A stretch of 64,000 bases of DNA. Source: CAIQPS01 sp963721365 (GTDB taxonomy: Bacteria > Actinomycetota > Thermoleophilia > RBG-16-64-13). The notes under the pieces were generated by a model, which saw nothing but the letters and a program-made list of their open reading frames with translations, was not told where the DNA came from and did not search any database. The translations under genes were made by a program, and so were the position numbers. Positions within the stretch are counted from its first letter, which is position 1; each line of letters opens with the position of its first letter. This document shows, in pieces, positions 9,782 through 18,510 of this stretch. The stretch is taken from NCBI GenBank assembly GCA_963721365.1, contig CAVRJE010000015.1, positions 1 to 64,000 on the forward strand, written 5' to 3'.

Positions 9782-10666
9782 ATGACCCTCACCACGTTCT
9801 TCCAGAACTTGATCGCCGGAATCGTGGTGGGGTCCGTGTACGGCCTCATCGCCCTCGGCTACGTGACCATCTACCGCTGTTCGGCGGTGGTCAACTTCGC
9901 GCAAGGCGCATTTGCCATGCTTGGCGCGCTCATCGCCATCGAACTCGTGCGCGATCAGCACGTACCCTACCTGCTCGCCGCGGTCATAGCCATCGGCGCC
10001 ACATCGATCATCGGGCTGCTCGTCTTCGTCATCGTGGTGGACCGCGTCCGCGCCGACCTGGTGGTGTCACAACTCATGGCGACCTTGGGAGTCGCCCTGC
10101 TCATCCAGGGCGTGATGCTCGTGCTGGGCGGAGGCTATCCGCGAACGCTCCCCTCGTTCACATCCGACAAACCCTGGAGCATCGGGACGGTGAAAGTGGC
10201 GCAGCAGAGCGTCTGGGTCATCCTCATCGCGGTTGTGATCGTCGCGGTCCTCTATTTCGTCAACAACCGCACCAGGTTTGGGAAGAAGATGACCGCCACC
10301 GCCACCGACCCCATGGCTGCCAGCCTGGTGGGCATCTCGCGTCGAGCTATGTTCAGTTGGTCGTTTATCATCTCGGCGGCCATCGGTTCTGCCGGCGGGC
10401 TGGCTTTGGCCGCCATGACTCCTATGAACTTCGCGTCGGGGAGCGCCTTCGGCTTCAAGGGCTTCATAGCGGCCGTCCTTGGAGGTTGGGGCAAGAGCTC
10501 AGGCGCGCTCGTCGGAGGCATCTTGCTCGGTGTCTTTGAGACGTTTGGCGCGGCCATCTTGCCATCCGGATACAAAGACGCGGTAGCCTTCTGCCTGCTG
10601 CTCCTCGTGATGTACTTCCGTCCCTCAGGGCTGCTCGGCTCGTCTCTCGTGGAGCCGAACCGATGA
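9782..10666 (+). CDS. livH: LivH-type ABC transporter permease
   Basis: 294 residues, intact. A multi-spanning inner-membrane permease of the LivH family: an N-terminal NLIAGIVVGSVYGLIALGYVTIY segment, then AVVNFAQGAFAMLGA, the usual first conserved block. The late segment with GFKGFIAAVLGGWGKSSGALVGG is the EAA-like contact loop with the ATPases. It pairs with the LivM part of the next gene, whose ATG overlaps its stop (ATGA), so the two are translationally coupled. Substrate specificity comes from the binding lipoprotein upstream. Confidence 0.93.
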   Translation: MTLTTFFQNLIAGIVVGSVYGLIALGYVTIYRCSAVVNFAQGAFAMLGALIAIELVRDQHVPYLLAAVIAIGATSIIGLLVFVIVVDRVRADLVVSQLMATLGVALLIQGVMLVLGGGYPRTLPSFTSDKPWSIGTVKVAQQSVWVILIAVVIVAVLYFVNNRTRFGKKMTATATDPMAASLVGISRRAMFSWSFIISAAIGSAGGLALAAMTPMNFASGSAFGFKGFIAAVLGGWGKSSGALVGGILLGVFETFGAAILPSGYKDAVAFCLLLLVMYFRPSGLLGSSLVEPNR

Positions 10667-13393
10667 GCCTGCTGCGGAATCTCAGGGGCCGGGAAGCACG
10701 CAGCCGGCTCGTCTTCATCGTCATCATCGCGATCTGGCCGCTCATCTTCGGCGGTGGCTTCTCGCTCTCGGTCATGACCACCGCGGCCCTCTACGCGATG
10801 ATCGCCATGAGCCTCAGTCTGCTGCTCGGTCAGGCCGGACTGATCTCCCTGGGGCAGGCCGCATTTGCGGGTATCGGAGCCTTCACCGCGGGGATACTCA
10901 CCACGAGCTTCGATCAAGCTCCATGGGTCGGGGTGATTGCTGGGACCGTTGCGGCGACCGTCGTCGCCTTGATCATCGGCCGGCCGATCCTCAGACTCAA
11001 AGGCTATTTCCTCGCCCTGGCCACACTGGGGCTGGGTGAGATCTTCGTGGTTATCGTGAGGCAGCACAAGCACTTCTTCGACGGCACCGTGGGGATCGTG
11101 TCGCTACCTCACTTCAGCATCGGGCCACTATCTTTCGCCTCACGCGAAGCCCAGTACTACCTGGTGTGGTTCGTGGTCTTCGCGCTCCTGCTCGTCACCG
11201 AGCGCGCGCTTCGCTCTCGGGTGGGTAGGGCGCTGCGGGCGCTGTCGAGCGGCGAGACGGCCGCATCCACTCTGGGAGTGCGGGCGGCGGGCTGGAAGCT
11301 ACAGGCGTTCGTGGTCAGCGGGGCCATGGCCGGGCTCGCCGGCGGTTTCTTTGCCTACGCTATGAGCGCGGTCGTCTACAGCAGCTTCACCGGTCAACTC
11401 TCCCTGGTCGTCATGATCATGGTCCTGGTCGGCGGAATGTCCAGCCTGGCCGGGGCTATCATCGGGGCCATCCTCATGTCGTGGCTGCAGTACGCCTTCA
11501 CGGGTTTCGCGACCTACCAGACAGCGCTCTACGCCCTCGTGCTGCTTCTCTTGCTGCTCTTTCTGCCCGGCGGACTGATCATGGGGTTCGATTCGCGCCA
11601 TGTCAAGGCCGCGCGAGCGTATGTCCGAAGGCTACTTGAGCCGGTGACTCGAAGGATCCCGGGTCTCGGACCGGCGCCCGCGCTGGTGACATCGTCCAGC
11701 GCCGCCGCCGGGGTGACCTTGCAGGCCGGGCCGTCCGTCACCAAGACCGAAATCGAGGCGGCGGTTCTCCGTTGGAAGGAAAGCTCCGCCGGCTCCTCGC
11801 CTGTAGTGGCCGTGCCCGACGCGGACGAGTTCCTGCGCTTGGACTCCGCGACCGTCCAGTTCGGGGGGGTAATCGCGGTAGGCGAAGTGACCCTCTCGGT
11901 CGCGCGGGGCAGCATTACCGCTCTCCTCGGCCCCAACGGCGCCGGAAAGACCACGGTGTTCAACGCGGTGAGTGCGCTACAGAAGCTGACGTCGGGTCAG
12001 ATCTTCTTCAAGGGCACAGAGGATCGACCGCCTACCCGCGTCGGAGGTCGCTCGTCTCGGCCTGGCCCGCACCTTCCAGAACCTGCGCCTCTTTCCCAAC
12101 ATGAGCGTGCTCGAGAACGTGATGGTCGGCCGGCATCGGCATGAGAAGGCAGGGTTCGTGACTGCGGCCTTGGGGCTGCAGAAGAAGGAAGAAGCGGAGT
12201 CACGCAAGCGGAGTCTGGAAGCGTTGGCAGTGGTCGGCATCGAGCACTTGGCCGATTGGCCGGTGACCGCGCTGCCCTATGGCCAACAGCGGCTGGTCGA
12301 GATCGCCCGGGCTCTTGCCACCGATCCCCAGCTGCTGCTTCTCGACGAGCCTGCCGCCGGCATGAACGCCACCGAGAAGGTCCTGTTGGTCGAGAGGATA
12401 GCCGCCATCCGCGACGCCGGAGTCACGGTGCTCCTGGTCGAGCATGACCTCAGCATGGTGATGGGCATCTCGGACACCGTGAACGTTCTCAACTTCGGGC
12501 GTCTCATAGCCAGCGGCCCTCCGGCCGTGGTGCAGCAGGACCCGGCGGTCATCGAGGCCTACCTGGGTGTGAAGCACGGCGACCAGTACGGCACGCTGGA
12601 CGCGCAGGCCGTCGAACTCGCCGAAGAAGCCAAGGAGCGGGCCAAGGACGACGGCGCCCCGGTGCTCGAGGTCAAGGGAATCCACACCAACTACGGCTCG
12701 ATCAGCGCCATTCGCGATATCAGCCTGACCGTCTATGCCGGCGAGATCGTCGCAGTGCTCGGCTCGAACGGGGCCGGAAAGACGACCATGCTTAGCACCG
12801 TTTCGGGCCTGCTACGACCGCGGGCGGGCACGGTGCTCTACGAAGGCGCGGACATCACCCGTCTACGCGCTCAGGAGATAGCCTCGAGAGGAGTCGGGCA
12901 CGTGCCCGAAGGCCGCCATGTCTTCCCGACCCTCAGCGTGGTCGACAACCTCAAGCTCGGCACATGCTGCCGCAACGACCGCGACAAGGCCGCGCAGCGG
13001 GACGACCTGGATGGGGTCTTCGAGATCTTCCCCCGGCTGGCCGACCGGCGCACCCAGTTGGCCGGCACTCTCTCGGGCGGCGAACAGCAGATGCTGGCGA
13101 TCGGCCGCGGCCTCATGGGCCGGCCGAAGCTGCTCCTGCTTGACGAACCCTCCATGGGGCTCGCGCCTATGCTCGTGGAGGTGATCTTCGAGTCGCTCGT
13201 CAAGCTGAACGCCTCGGGACTGACCTTGCTCGTGGTCGAGCAGAACGCCAAGTTGCTGCTGTCGATCGCTGATCACGCATTCGTGTTGCAGACCGGGCGG
13301 GTCGCGCTTTCGGGCAGCGCCGCGAGCCTGGCTTGTGACGAGAGAGTCCAAGCCCTCTATCTCGGTCAAACCGCAGCCGCGTGCGCCGAGTAG
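10663..13393 (+). CDS. LivM-LivG-LivF triple fusion: permease plus two ATPases in one chain, frameshifted once
   Basis: About 910 residues. The first ~315 are a LivM permease (LLGQAGLISLGQAAFAGIGA; VLVGGMSSLAGAIIGA). A basic linker and Ala/Ser-rich spacer lead, without a stop, to a LivG ATPase (Walker A GPNGAGKTT at about 11,932, signature YGQQRLVEIARAL, Walker B LLLLDEP). After VIEAYLG a charged spacer continues in frame to a LivF ATPase (Walker A GSNGAGKTT at about 12,763, signature LSGGEQQMLAIGRGL). One frame break near 12,022 lies inside LivG, between GQIFFKGTE and DRLPASEVARLGLARTFQN. No internal start with a ribosome site is seen at either junction. LivM-LivG fusions are known; all three together is unusual. 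With LivH it would make the full transporter. Confidence 0.85.
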
Positions 13394-13418
13394 CACGGCT
13401 CGAGTCGGGAGACACACC

Positions 13419-14303
13419 ATGGACAAACTCATAATCACAGCCGCTCTCACCGGCAGCCTGACCACGAGGGCGCACAACCCGAACCTGCCTCACACCCCCA
13501 AGGAGATCGCGCGCGCCGCGGTCGAAGCCTGGAAGGCGGGCGCGTCGGTCGTCCATCTGCATGTGCGCGACCCAGAGACGGGAGCCCCCGTCCACGACGT
13601 TCGTCTCTTCGCCGAGACCATCCGTCTCATCCGCGCCGAGTGCGATCTCATCATCAACGTGACGACAGGCGCCGGACCCAAAGTGCCCATCGAGGAGCGC
13701 ATCGCAGTCATCCCCAAGTTGGCGGACGACCCGGCGACCAAACCCCAGATGGCCTCCCTCAACTGCGGCTCGGTGAATTTCGGTCTGCTCGATCGCAAGA
13801 AGAGGGAGTTCGTCTTGAGTGACGTGCAGATGAACCCCTGGGCCGCCATGCTCGGCTACGCCGACACCATGAAGATGTGCGGCGTGGTGCCCGAGTTGGA
13901 GATCTACGAAGCCGGCATGATCAACAACGCGCTCGTGCTCCAGTCGCTCGAGGCCCTCGATCCGCCTCTTCACTTCCAGTTTGTCCTCGGGGTGTTGGGC
14001 GGCATGCAGGCGACGACAGACAACCTGGTGTTCCTCAAGAACGCGCTCCCCCGGGATGCCACGTGGTCTGTATGCGCGGTCGGTCTTCCCATCTACTCGC
14101 TTGCCCCGGTTGCCATCGGGCTGGGGGGTAATGTCCGGGTGGGGTTCGAAGACTGCATACGCATCTCACGCACCCAGCTTGCCGAGAGCAACGCCCAGAT
14201 AGTCGCCAAGATCGCCCGCATGGCGGCGGACATCGGCAGGGAAGTGGCGAACCCGGCGGAGGCGAGGGACATTCTCAGCCTCTCCCGCACCCATATGGGC
14301 TAG
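13419..14303 (+). CDS. Beta-keto acid cleavage enzyme (BKACE, DUF849 family)
   Basis: 294 residues, intact, and a close match to the canonical family. The start MDKLIITAALTGS follows a GGGAGA ribosome site; an in-frame start at 13,335 would overlap the transporter gene. The zinc site HxH is in VVHLHVRDPETG, the typical family word; MASLNCGSVNFG, PELEIYEAGMINNA (probable Glu) and GGNVRVGFED are further conserved barrel strands. Reaction: beta-keto acid plus acetyl-CoA to acetoacetate plus acyl-CoA. It follows the transporter on the same strand with 25 bp between, so it likely processes the imported compound or its oxidised form. Its last 138 bases overlap the convergent TetR gene. Confidence 0.92.
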   Translation: MDKLIITAALTGSLTTRAHNPNLPHTPKEIARAAVEAWKAGASVVHLHVRDPETGAPVHDVRLFAETIRLIRAECDLIINVTTGAGPKVPIEERIAVIPKLADDPATKPQMASLNCGSVNFGLLDRKKREFVLSDVQMNPWAAMLGYADTMKMCGVVPELEIYEAGMINNALVLQSLEALDPPLHFQFVLGVLGGMQATTDNLVFLKNALPRDATWSVCAVGLPIYSLAPVAIGLGGNVRVGFEDCIRISRTQLAESNAQIVAKIARMAADIGREVANPAEARDILSLSRTHMG

Positions 14304-14966
14304 CAGATAGGTTGCTGGCCCGCCCGCGTCCTCGCCGGTGCCCGCTGCCGGCTCGGGCTTGACCGCGCGAAACGTGCCGAGTAGACGATCGAGATTGCGA
14401 ACGAGCGCCGCCTCGACTTCGGGTCCCGCCTGCGAAAGCAGCGCCATGTCGGTGGTGAAGTTGAACATGACGAGTGCCCAGGCCACATCTATGGTCTCGA
14501 CGTCGGAGCGGATGGTTCCCTGACGCTTGCCTTCTTCGACGGTCGCGACCATTCTGCCCAAGGAAGGCCAGTTCAGCGGATTCATCTGACGGGCGAATTC
14601 CGGTTCCTTGAGCGAAGCGAGGGTCTGGAATATGGGGCGCGCCATCGTGTTCAGATTCTGGCGCTGCCACGGCGCAAGGTTGCGTCCGAGCTGTCCCAGC
14701 CGGTCGAGTGCATCAGGCGCATCTGCGGTGTCCACCCAACTCATGGCACGCTCGCTGGCCACCTCGACCACGGCGGCGAGTATCGCGTTGCGGCTGTCAA
14801 AATGCCGGTACAGAGCTGCGGGCGTGATGCCGACCGCCTCGGCTAGGCGCGCCATCGTCATGCCGTCGACCCCGCGCTCGCCGAGGATCAGTAGTGCAGC
14901 GTCGATGATCTCCTCGCGGCGCTCCGCCTGGCTCTTTCTGGTGTACTGCTTCACGATGTTCGGCAT
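14166..14966 (-). CDS. TetR/AcrR-family transcriptional regulator
   Basis: The first ~210 residues are a normal TetR repressor: helix-turn-helix at about 17-62 (RREEIIDAALLILGERG, TMARLAEAVGITPAALYRHF), then a helical ligand-binding domain. The frame then runs on for about 55 residues of Arg/Gly-rich sequence antisense to the BKACE gene, so the true stop may have been lost by a base error near 14,330. It is likely the local regulator of the BKACE/transporter locus, sensing its substrate; a TTTACGTAAA palindrome lies 63 bp upstream of its start. Confidence 0.85.
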   Translation of the reverse strand: MPNIVKQYTRKSQAERREEIIDAALLILGERGVDGMTMARLAEAVGITPAALYRHFDSRNAILAAVVEVASERAMSWVDTADAPDALDRLGQLGRNLAPWQRQNLNTMARPIFQTLASLKEPEFARQMNPLNWPSLGRMVATVEEGKRQGTIRSDVETIDVAWALVMFNFTTDMALLSQAGPEVEAALVRNLDRLLGTFRAVKPEPAAGTGEDAGGPATYLLAHMGAGEAENVPRLRRVRHFPADVRRHAGDLGDYLGVALGKLGA

Positions 14967-15028
14967 GGTCTGCTATCCCTCCCAGTGCTAGCAGGATACA
15001 CCATCGGACGGGGTGGCGGCGAACCGAG

Positions 15029-15038
15029 TTTACGTAAA
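15029..15038. promoter_or_regulatory. TTTACGTAAA palindrome, candidate TetR operator
   Basis: A perfect 10-base palindrome upstream of the TetR gene, directly beside TATATAGTAT (15,038-15,047, minus strand), which could be a -10 box. Eight of its ten bases recur at 8,233-8,240 in the other control region of this locus. Confidence 0.4.
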
Positions 15039-15106
15039 TACTATATACCCTCTCGCTATCACCTGGACGTGAGTCTGCCGAGACCACTGACGACCCCGTG
15101 ACTTCC

Positions 15107-15495
15107 TACTGGTCCATCGTGCCCGCGTTGCGGATCGGCCAGAACGAATCCAGCATCCGCTGCAGGTTGCGAAGGATAGCGCCCTCGGCGATGGCCCCGT
15201 CGGCACCGACCAGATGCGCGACGTCCTCCGTCCGAGCGAACACGAGGAGAGCCTAGGCGACGTCCTGCGAGGCGACAACCTGGCGGATGGAGCCCTGTTG
15301 CTCGCCCTCCTCGGCGAACTCCGTGAAGATCTGGAAGAGCCGGTTCGTCGACCTCCACATGCAGGTGGCGCCAAGACCGCCCCGTGCCGTTGTTCCACCA
15401 GTCCCAGCTCCACGACCACGGTGCTTGCCCTCCCAAGACAGCCGATCTCACCTGCTGTCCGATGTAGAGCCGGAAGGCGAAGTCCTTGAAGAATG
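15107..15495 (-). pseudogene. TetR-type regulator, C-terminal remnant
   Basis: The minus strand reads TFFKDFAFRLYIGQQVRSA, then in a second frame STNRLFQIFTEFAEEGEQQG, an internal TAG after VASQDVA, then LLVFARTEDVAHLVGADGA and a final LQRMLDSFWPIRNAG with stop at 15,107. This is the ligand-domain pattern of TetR regulators, with no DNA-binding domain. Its upstream side is cut exactly where the IS21-like repeats begin, so an insertion probably removed the N-terminus. Confidence 0.6.
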
Positions 15496-15611
15496 TCACA
15501 TAGGTACCGGAGCCGCGTCTCGAAGTGCCACATACTTACCGGAGCCACGTGGAAAGTATGTACCGGAATTGCACATACCGGGACTACGCACCTTTCATCT
15601 GGGTAGGCGGG
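15492..15611 (-). mobile_element. Terminal repeats of an IS21-like insertion sequence, remnant
   Basis: Read on the minus strand, two imperfect copies of GGCTCCGGTANNTATGTG lie at 15,514-15,492 and 15,546-15,523, and a third, weaker unit with TTCCGGTACATACTTTCCACG at 15,579-15,553. Several spaced copies of a CCGGTA...TATGTG unit at an end are typical of IS21-family elements. No transposase gene (istA/istB) is present, so it is only an end. Confidence 0.5.
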
Positions 15612-15699
15612 AGGGAAGTCGGGCAATCGCTCTTTGCGGCCCTCTTCCAGTAATCACCCGATAGACGCAAACCCGCTGTTCAGGCGGAAAACCATCAGG

Positions 15700-15771
15700 T
15701 GCCCCCGGTAGGACTCGAACCTACGCACGAGGTTTAGGAAACCTCTGCTCTATCCCCTGAGCTACGGGGGC
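15700..15771 (-). tRNA. tRNA-Arg(CCT)
   Basis: Folds into a full cloverleaf: acceptor GCCCCCG/CGGGGGC, D arm GCTC...GAGC, anticodon stem GAGGT/ACCTC with loop TTCCTAA (anticodon CCT, reading AGG), T arm GTAGG-TTCGAGT-CCTAC, discriminator A. The complete CCA is not encoded (CCT follows). Confidence 0.96.
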
Positions 15772-15999
15772 ACGCGCCCGCTGCGGGCCGGCAGATTCTA
15801 CCACCCGCCACCTCGCGCCGGCGTCCCCAGTGTCTCGGCGCCGTTCCGTCGAAACGCCGCTTCGCACGCCAGCGCGGACGCCCAGAAGGCGTAGCCTGAA
15901 GCCGCCTGTCTGTCCGCCGCGAAGCCCCGGTTACATGTGCCTGCTAAAATGGAGATGTTGACATCAATGACTGCAGTGATTGCATCTCGGGGAGGCGCC

Positions 16000-16257
16000 A
16001 TGGCCACTCTTACCATTCGCGGCCTCGACGAGGACCTCAAGCGGCGCCTGCGGCTGGAGGCGGCCCGGCAGGGATACTCCATGGAAGAAGCCGCGCGCCA
16101 GATCCTGCGGCGGGCTCTCGCCACCCCAGAGCTCGAGAACGGCGGCCTAGGCAGCAGGGTGAACGGCTACTTCGTCGAGGCCGATGCGCTCGACCTCGAG
16201 TTGCCGGCTCGCGCTCTTCCCCGCCCCGTGCCAGATCTCTTTGACGGTCGGGCGTGA
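16000..16257 (+). CDS. FitA/VapB-type ribbon-helix-helix antitoxin
   Basis: 85 residues. The N-terminal half is a FitA-like ribbon-helix-helix DNA-binding domain: MATLTIRGLDEDLKRRLRLE, then a helix with YSMEEAARQILRRAL. The Pro/Asp-rich C-terminal tail is the part that usually wraps round the toxin. The ATG at 16,000 has GGGGAGG just upstream. The gene ends in GTGA, overlapping the toxin start, so the pair is coupled. Such antitoxins also repress their own promoter. Confidence 0.9.
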   Translation: MATLTIRGLDEDLKRRLRLEAARQGYSMEEAARQILRRALATPELENGGLGSRVNGYFVEADALDLELPARALPRPVPDLFDGRA

Positions 16258-16682
16258 TCCTTCTTGACACCAAGGTGCTCTCCGAGCTCATGCGGCGCGA
16301 GCCCCACCCGCTCGCCCTGGCCTGGGTCGACGCCCAACCCGAGCATCAACTCCATATCTCTGCAGTCACTCGGGCCGAGATCGAACTGGGGATCGCCCTG
16401 CTGCCCGAAGGACGGCGCAGGCAGGGCCTTGAGGCAGCGGCTCGACGCATGTTCGCGGAGTTCCCCGGCCGCTGCCTGGCTTTCGACGAGGGGGCCTCTG
16501 CGTATTATGGGCGACTGGTGGCGGCCCGGGTTCGCGCCGGCCGGCCGATCAGTGTGGAGGACGCCCAGATCGCGGCCATTGCGTTGGCAGGCGGACTCGT
16601 CCTGGCGACCCGCAACACCGGCGACTTCGCGGGAATCGACCGCCTCGCCCTGATCGATCCGTTCGCAGAGGGAGGTGCGTAG
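16254..16682 (+). CDS. FitB/VapC-type PIN-domain ribonuclease toxin
   Basis: 142 residues, GTG start. A PIN-domain RNase: first acidic site in ILLDTKVLSELMR (Asp 5), second in SAVTRAEIELG (Glu about 41), third in ISVEDAQIAAIA (Glu/Asp about 100), and the closing LATRNTGDF, the typical FitB/VapC ending. It likely cuts tRNA or mRNA when the antitoxin is degraded. All key acidic residues are present, so it looks functional. Confidence 0.92.
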   Translation: MILLDTKVLSELMRREPHPLALAWVDAQPEHQLHISAVTRAEIELGIALLPEGRRRQGLEAAARRMFAEFPGRCLAFDEGASAYYGRLVAARVRAGRPISVEDAQIAAIALAGGLVLATRNTGDFAGIDRLALIDPFAEGGA

Positions 16683-16764
16683 AGCAGGATTCGCGCCCCG
16701 CCCGGCCCAGCTTTTTGTATACTGACCCTCACTCCTGAGTCCCCCAGCACGAAGCGAGGCCCCC

Positions 16765-17366
16765 GTGGAATTCAAGGACATCGTCAAGAATCGGTGCTCC
16801 ATCAGGCAGTTCGAGGCCAGGGCCGTACCCGAAGAGACGATCCACGAACTCCTCGAGATCACCAGCTACGCCGCCTCGGCCATCAACCTGCAGCCCTGGA
16901 AGATCAGGGTCGTCTCCGATCAGGAGACCAAGGACAAGCTCTTCCCGGTCACCTTCAACCAGAACCACGTCGAAGGCCTGCTCCCACCTTTTCGTGTTTT
17001 GCGCCGAAACCGACTACCCCGCCCTCATCGGCGCGGTCGATGCGGCTATGCTTGCCGCGAGGCGTCCCGGATGGCCCCCGGCAGATGATGATCGGGATGG
17101 CCACCAACGTGGCCGACGGCATGACGCCCGAGCAGCGGTTGCAGTGGTCCAAGGAGCAGGTCTACATCGCCCTGGGCAACACGCTCAACGGCGCGTACTC
17201 TCTCGGACTGGGCGCGTGTCCCATGACCGCCTTCCAGCCCCCGGAATACGCCGAGATCCTGGGGCTCCCCGACAACCTGGTCCCCACCGTGCTCGTCGCG
17301 ATCGGCTACGCCGCCGAACCGGGCATGCCGAAGATACGCCGCTCCGTGGACCAGATAGTCATCTAG
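16765..17366 (+). CDS. Nitroreductase-family FMN oxidoreductase, frameshifted twice
   Basis: About 200 residues across three frames. The start MEFKDIVKNRCSIRQFEARAV (GTG) is the classic nitroreductase opening with the FMN-binding RCSIRQF; SAINLQPWKIRVV is the second FMN contact. Frame breaks near 16,985 and 17,075 separate CAETDYPALIGAVDAAMLA and GMATNVADGMTPEQRLQW; the end ALGNTLNGAYSLGLGACPMTAF and PDNLVPTVLVAIGYAA is canonical. It would reduce nitro compounds, quinones or enones with NAD(P)H; the substrate cannot be told. Both breaks are one-base type and probably sequence errors. Confidence 0.85.
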
Positions 17367-17381
17367 CCGCCGAAAGCCGCC

Positions 17382-17981
17382 ATGGACGTCGTCTTCAAGA
17401 GTATCTACGCCCGCGCCTGCATGGGAGCCGGGCTGGCCGCGCTGAGTGGGGTCCGCGCGTTTCTGCCGGTCGCGTTTCTCGCGCTCTACTCGCGGCTCGA
17501 GTTCGCGAGCGCTCCGGTCCTCGACGGGACCCCGTTCGCGTTCCTCCAGCAGACCTGGGTGATCGCCTTGCTGTTCGCTCTGGCTGTGATCGAGTTGGCC
17601 ACCGACAAGATGCCGGCGCTCGCCCGCACCCACCGACAGGTCATGCGGCCCATCAAGATCGTTTTCGGCGGGCTCGTGTTCGCCGCCGTCATGGCTCCCG
17701 ACGGCTGGATCGCTATGACGGTCTGCGGCATCCTGGGACTCGCCATCGCCGGGTTGGCGGAACACGCCATCTATTCCATGCGCCCGGAGTCCGAGATCGA
17801 AACGACGCCTTTCGTGCTGCTCAGCATCTACGCCGACCTTCTCGTGCTCATCGGCACGTTGTTGTTCGTCCTCGTCCCGCTGATCGGCGCGCTGTTCGCG
17901 TGCTTCATGTTCCTCTTCGTGTACCGGCTCCAGCGAAGGCGCAACCGCAAGCACAAAGGTCTGCGTATCCTCAAGGGGTAG
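17382..17981 (+). CDS. DUF4126 membrane protein
   Basis: 199 residues, intact. The early segment GLAALSGVRAFLPVAFLAL is the hallmark of DUF4126. Four to five hydrophobic segments and a Lys/Arg-rich C-terminus (RRRNRKHKG) show an integral membrane protein. Function unknown. It starts 15 bp after the nitroreductase stop and may share its transcript. Confidence 0.8.
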   Translation: MDVVFKSIYARACMGAGLAALSGVRAFLPVAFLALYSRLEFASAPVLDGTPFAFLQQTWVIALLFALAVIELATDKMPALARTHRQVMRPIKIVFGGLVFAAVMAPDGWIAMTVCGILGLAIAGLAEHAIYSMRPESEIETTPFVLLSIYADLLVLIGTLLFVLVPLIGALFACFMFLFVYRLQRRRNRKHKGLRILKG

Positions 17982-18055
17982 ATGGACTTCGCTCGTCGTA
18001 ACGGGGCCGCGGCGTTCCTTAGCGAGAGGTCCTGCGCCGCGCGCCCTAAGGCGGG

Positions 18056-18331
18056 TCAGAACGGAATAGGAGGACGCCATCCCCTCTCGGCCAGACGCTG
18101 TGCTCTCCTCAAGCCAAGGTAAGTAAGCGCGATGTGTCCCAAGCTCGTCCACTCCACTATCCCTCGGTCGGTCCAGAAGTCACACGCCTGCTCCGCTTCG
18201 TCCTCGGAGTGACCGACTTTCGTGCGAACTTCCGCAAAGGAGATGTTGCTTTTGGCTTTCTTGTCCGTTAGCTCATACACCGCGCGAAGAAACTCTCGGT
18301 CGAGACGGTCAATCGATTCCAGAACACCCAT
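18056..18331 (-). CDS. Small winged-helix-like protein, unknown function
   Basis: 91 residues from an ATG with an AAGGAGA ribosome site. The sequence LDREFLRAVYELTDKKAKSN, then EVRTKVGHSEDEAEQACDFW, then IVEWTSLGHIALTYLGLRRA fits a small winged helix: recognition helix followed by a beta wing and a 'LT..G' end. No other domain. It may be a DNA-binding regulator; this is a fold guess, not a family match. Confidence 0.6.
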   Translation of the reverse strand: MGVLESIDRLDREFLRAVYELTDKKAKSNISFAEVRTKVGHSEDEAEQACDFWTDRGIVEWTSLGHIALTYLGLRRAQRLAERGWRPPIPF

Positions 18332-18510
18332 GGGTTCTCTCCTTCGGGAGCGGAAACCGTGAGGCATCAGGCGGTTTCAAATCTCATCACTCATGCGAGT
18401 CCCGGCCCACGACGCGCCAGGACCGGACTAGAGGAGTATCGCTGTCAAGACCTGAACTTCTCCTGAATGCCGACCGCGGAGTCTTGAGCGCCCGACGCGC
18501 AGGGCTCAGA

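Noticed and set aside
15492..15580. Possible CRISPR-like repeats
   Set aside because: Only two to three imperfect units with unequal short gaps and no cas genes; IS21-type ends explain them better.
15700..15720. tRNA 3' end as an attachment site
   Set aside because: No second copy of the tRNA end and no integrase are visible in the window.
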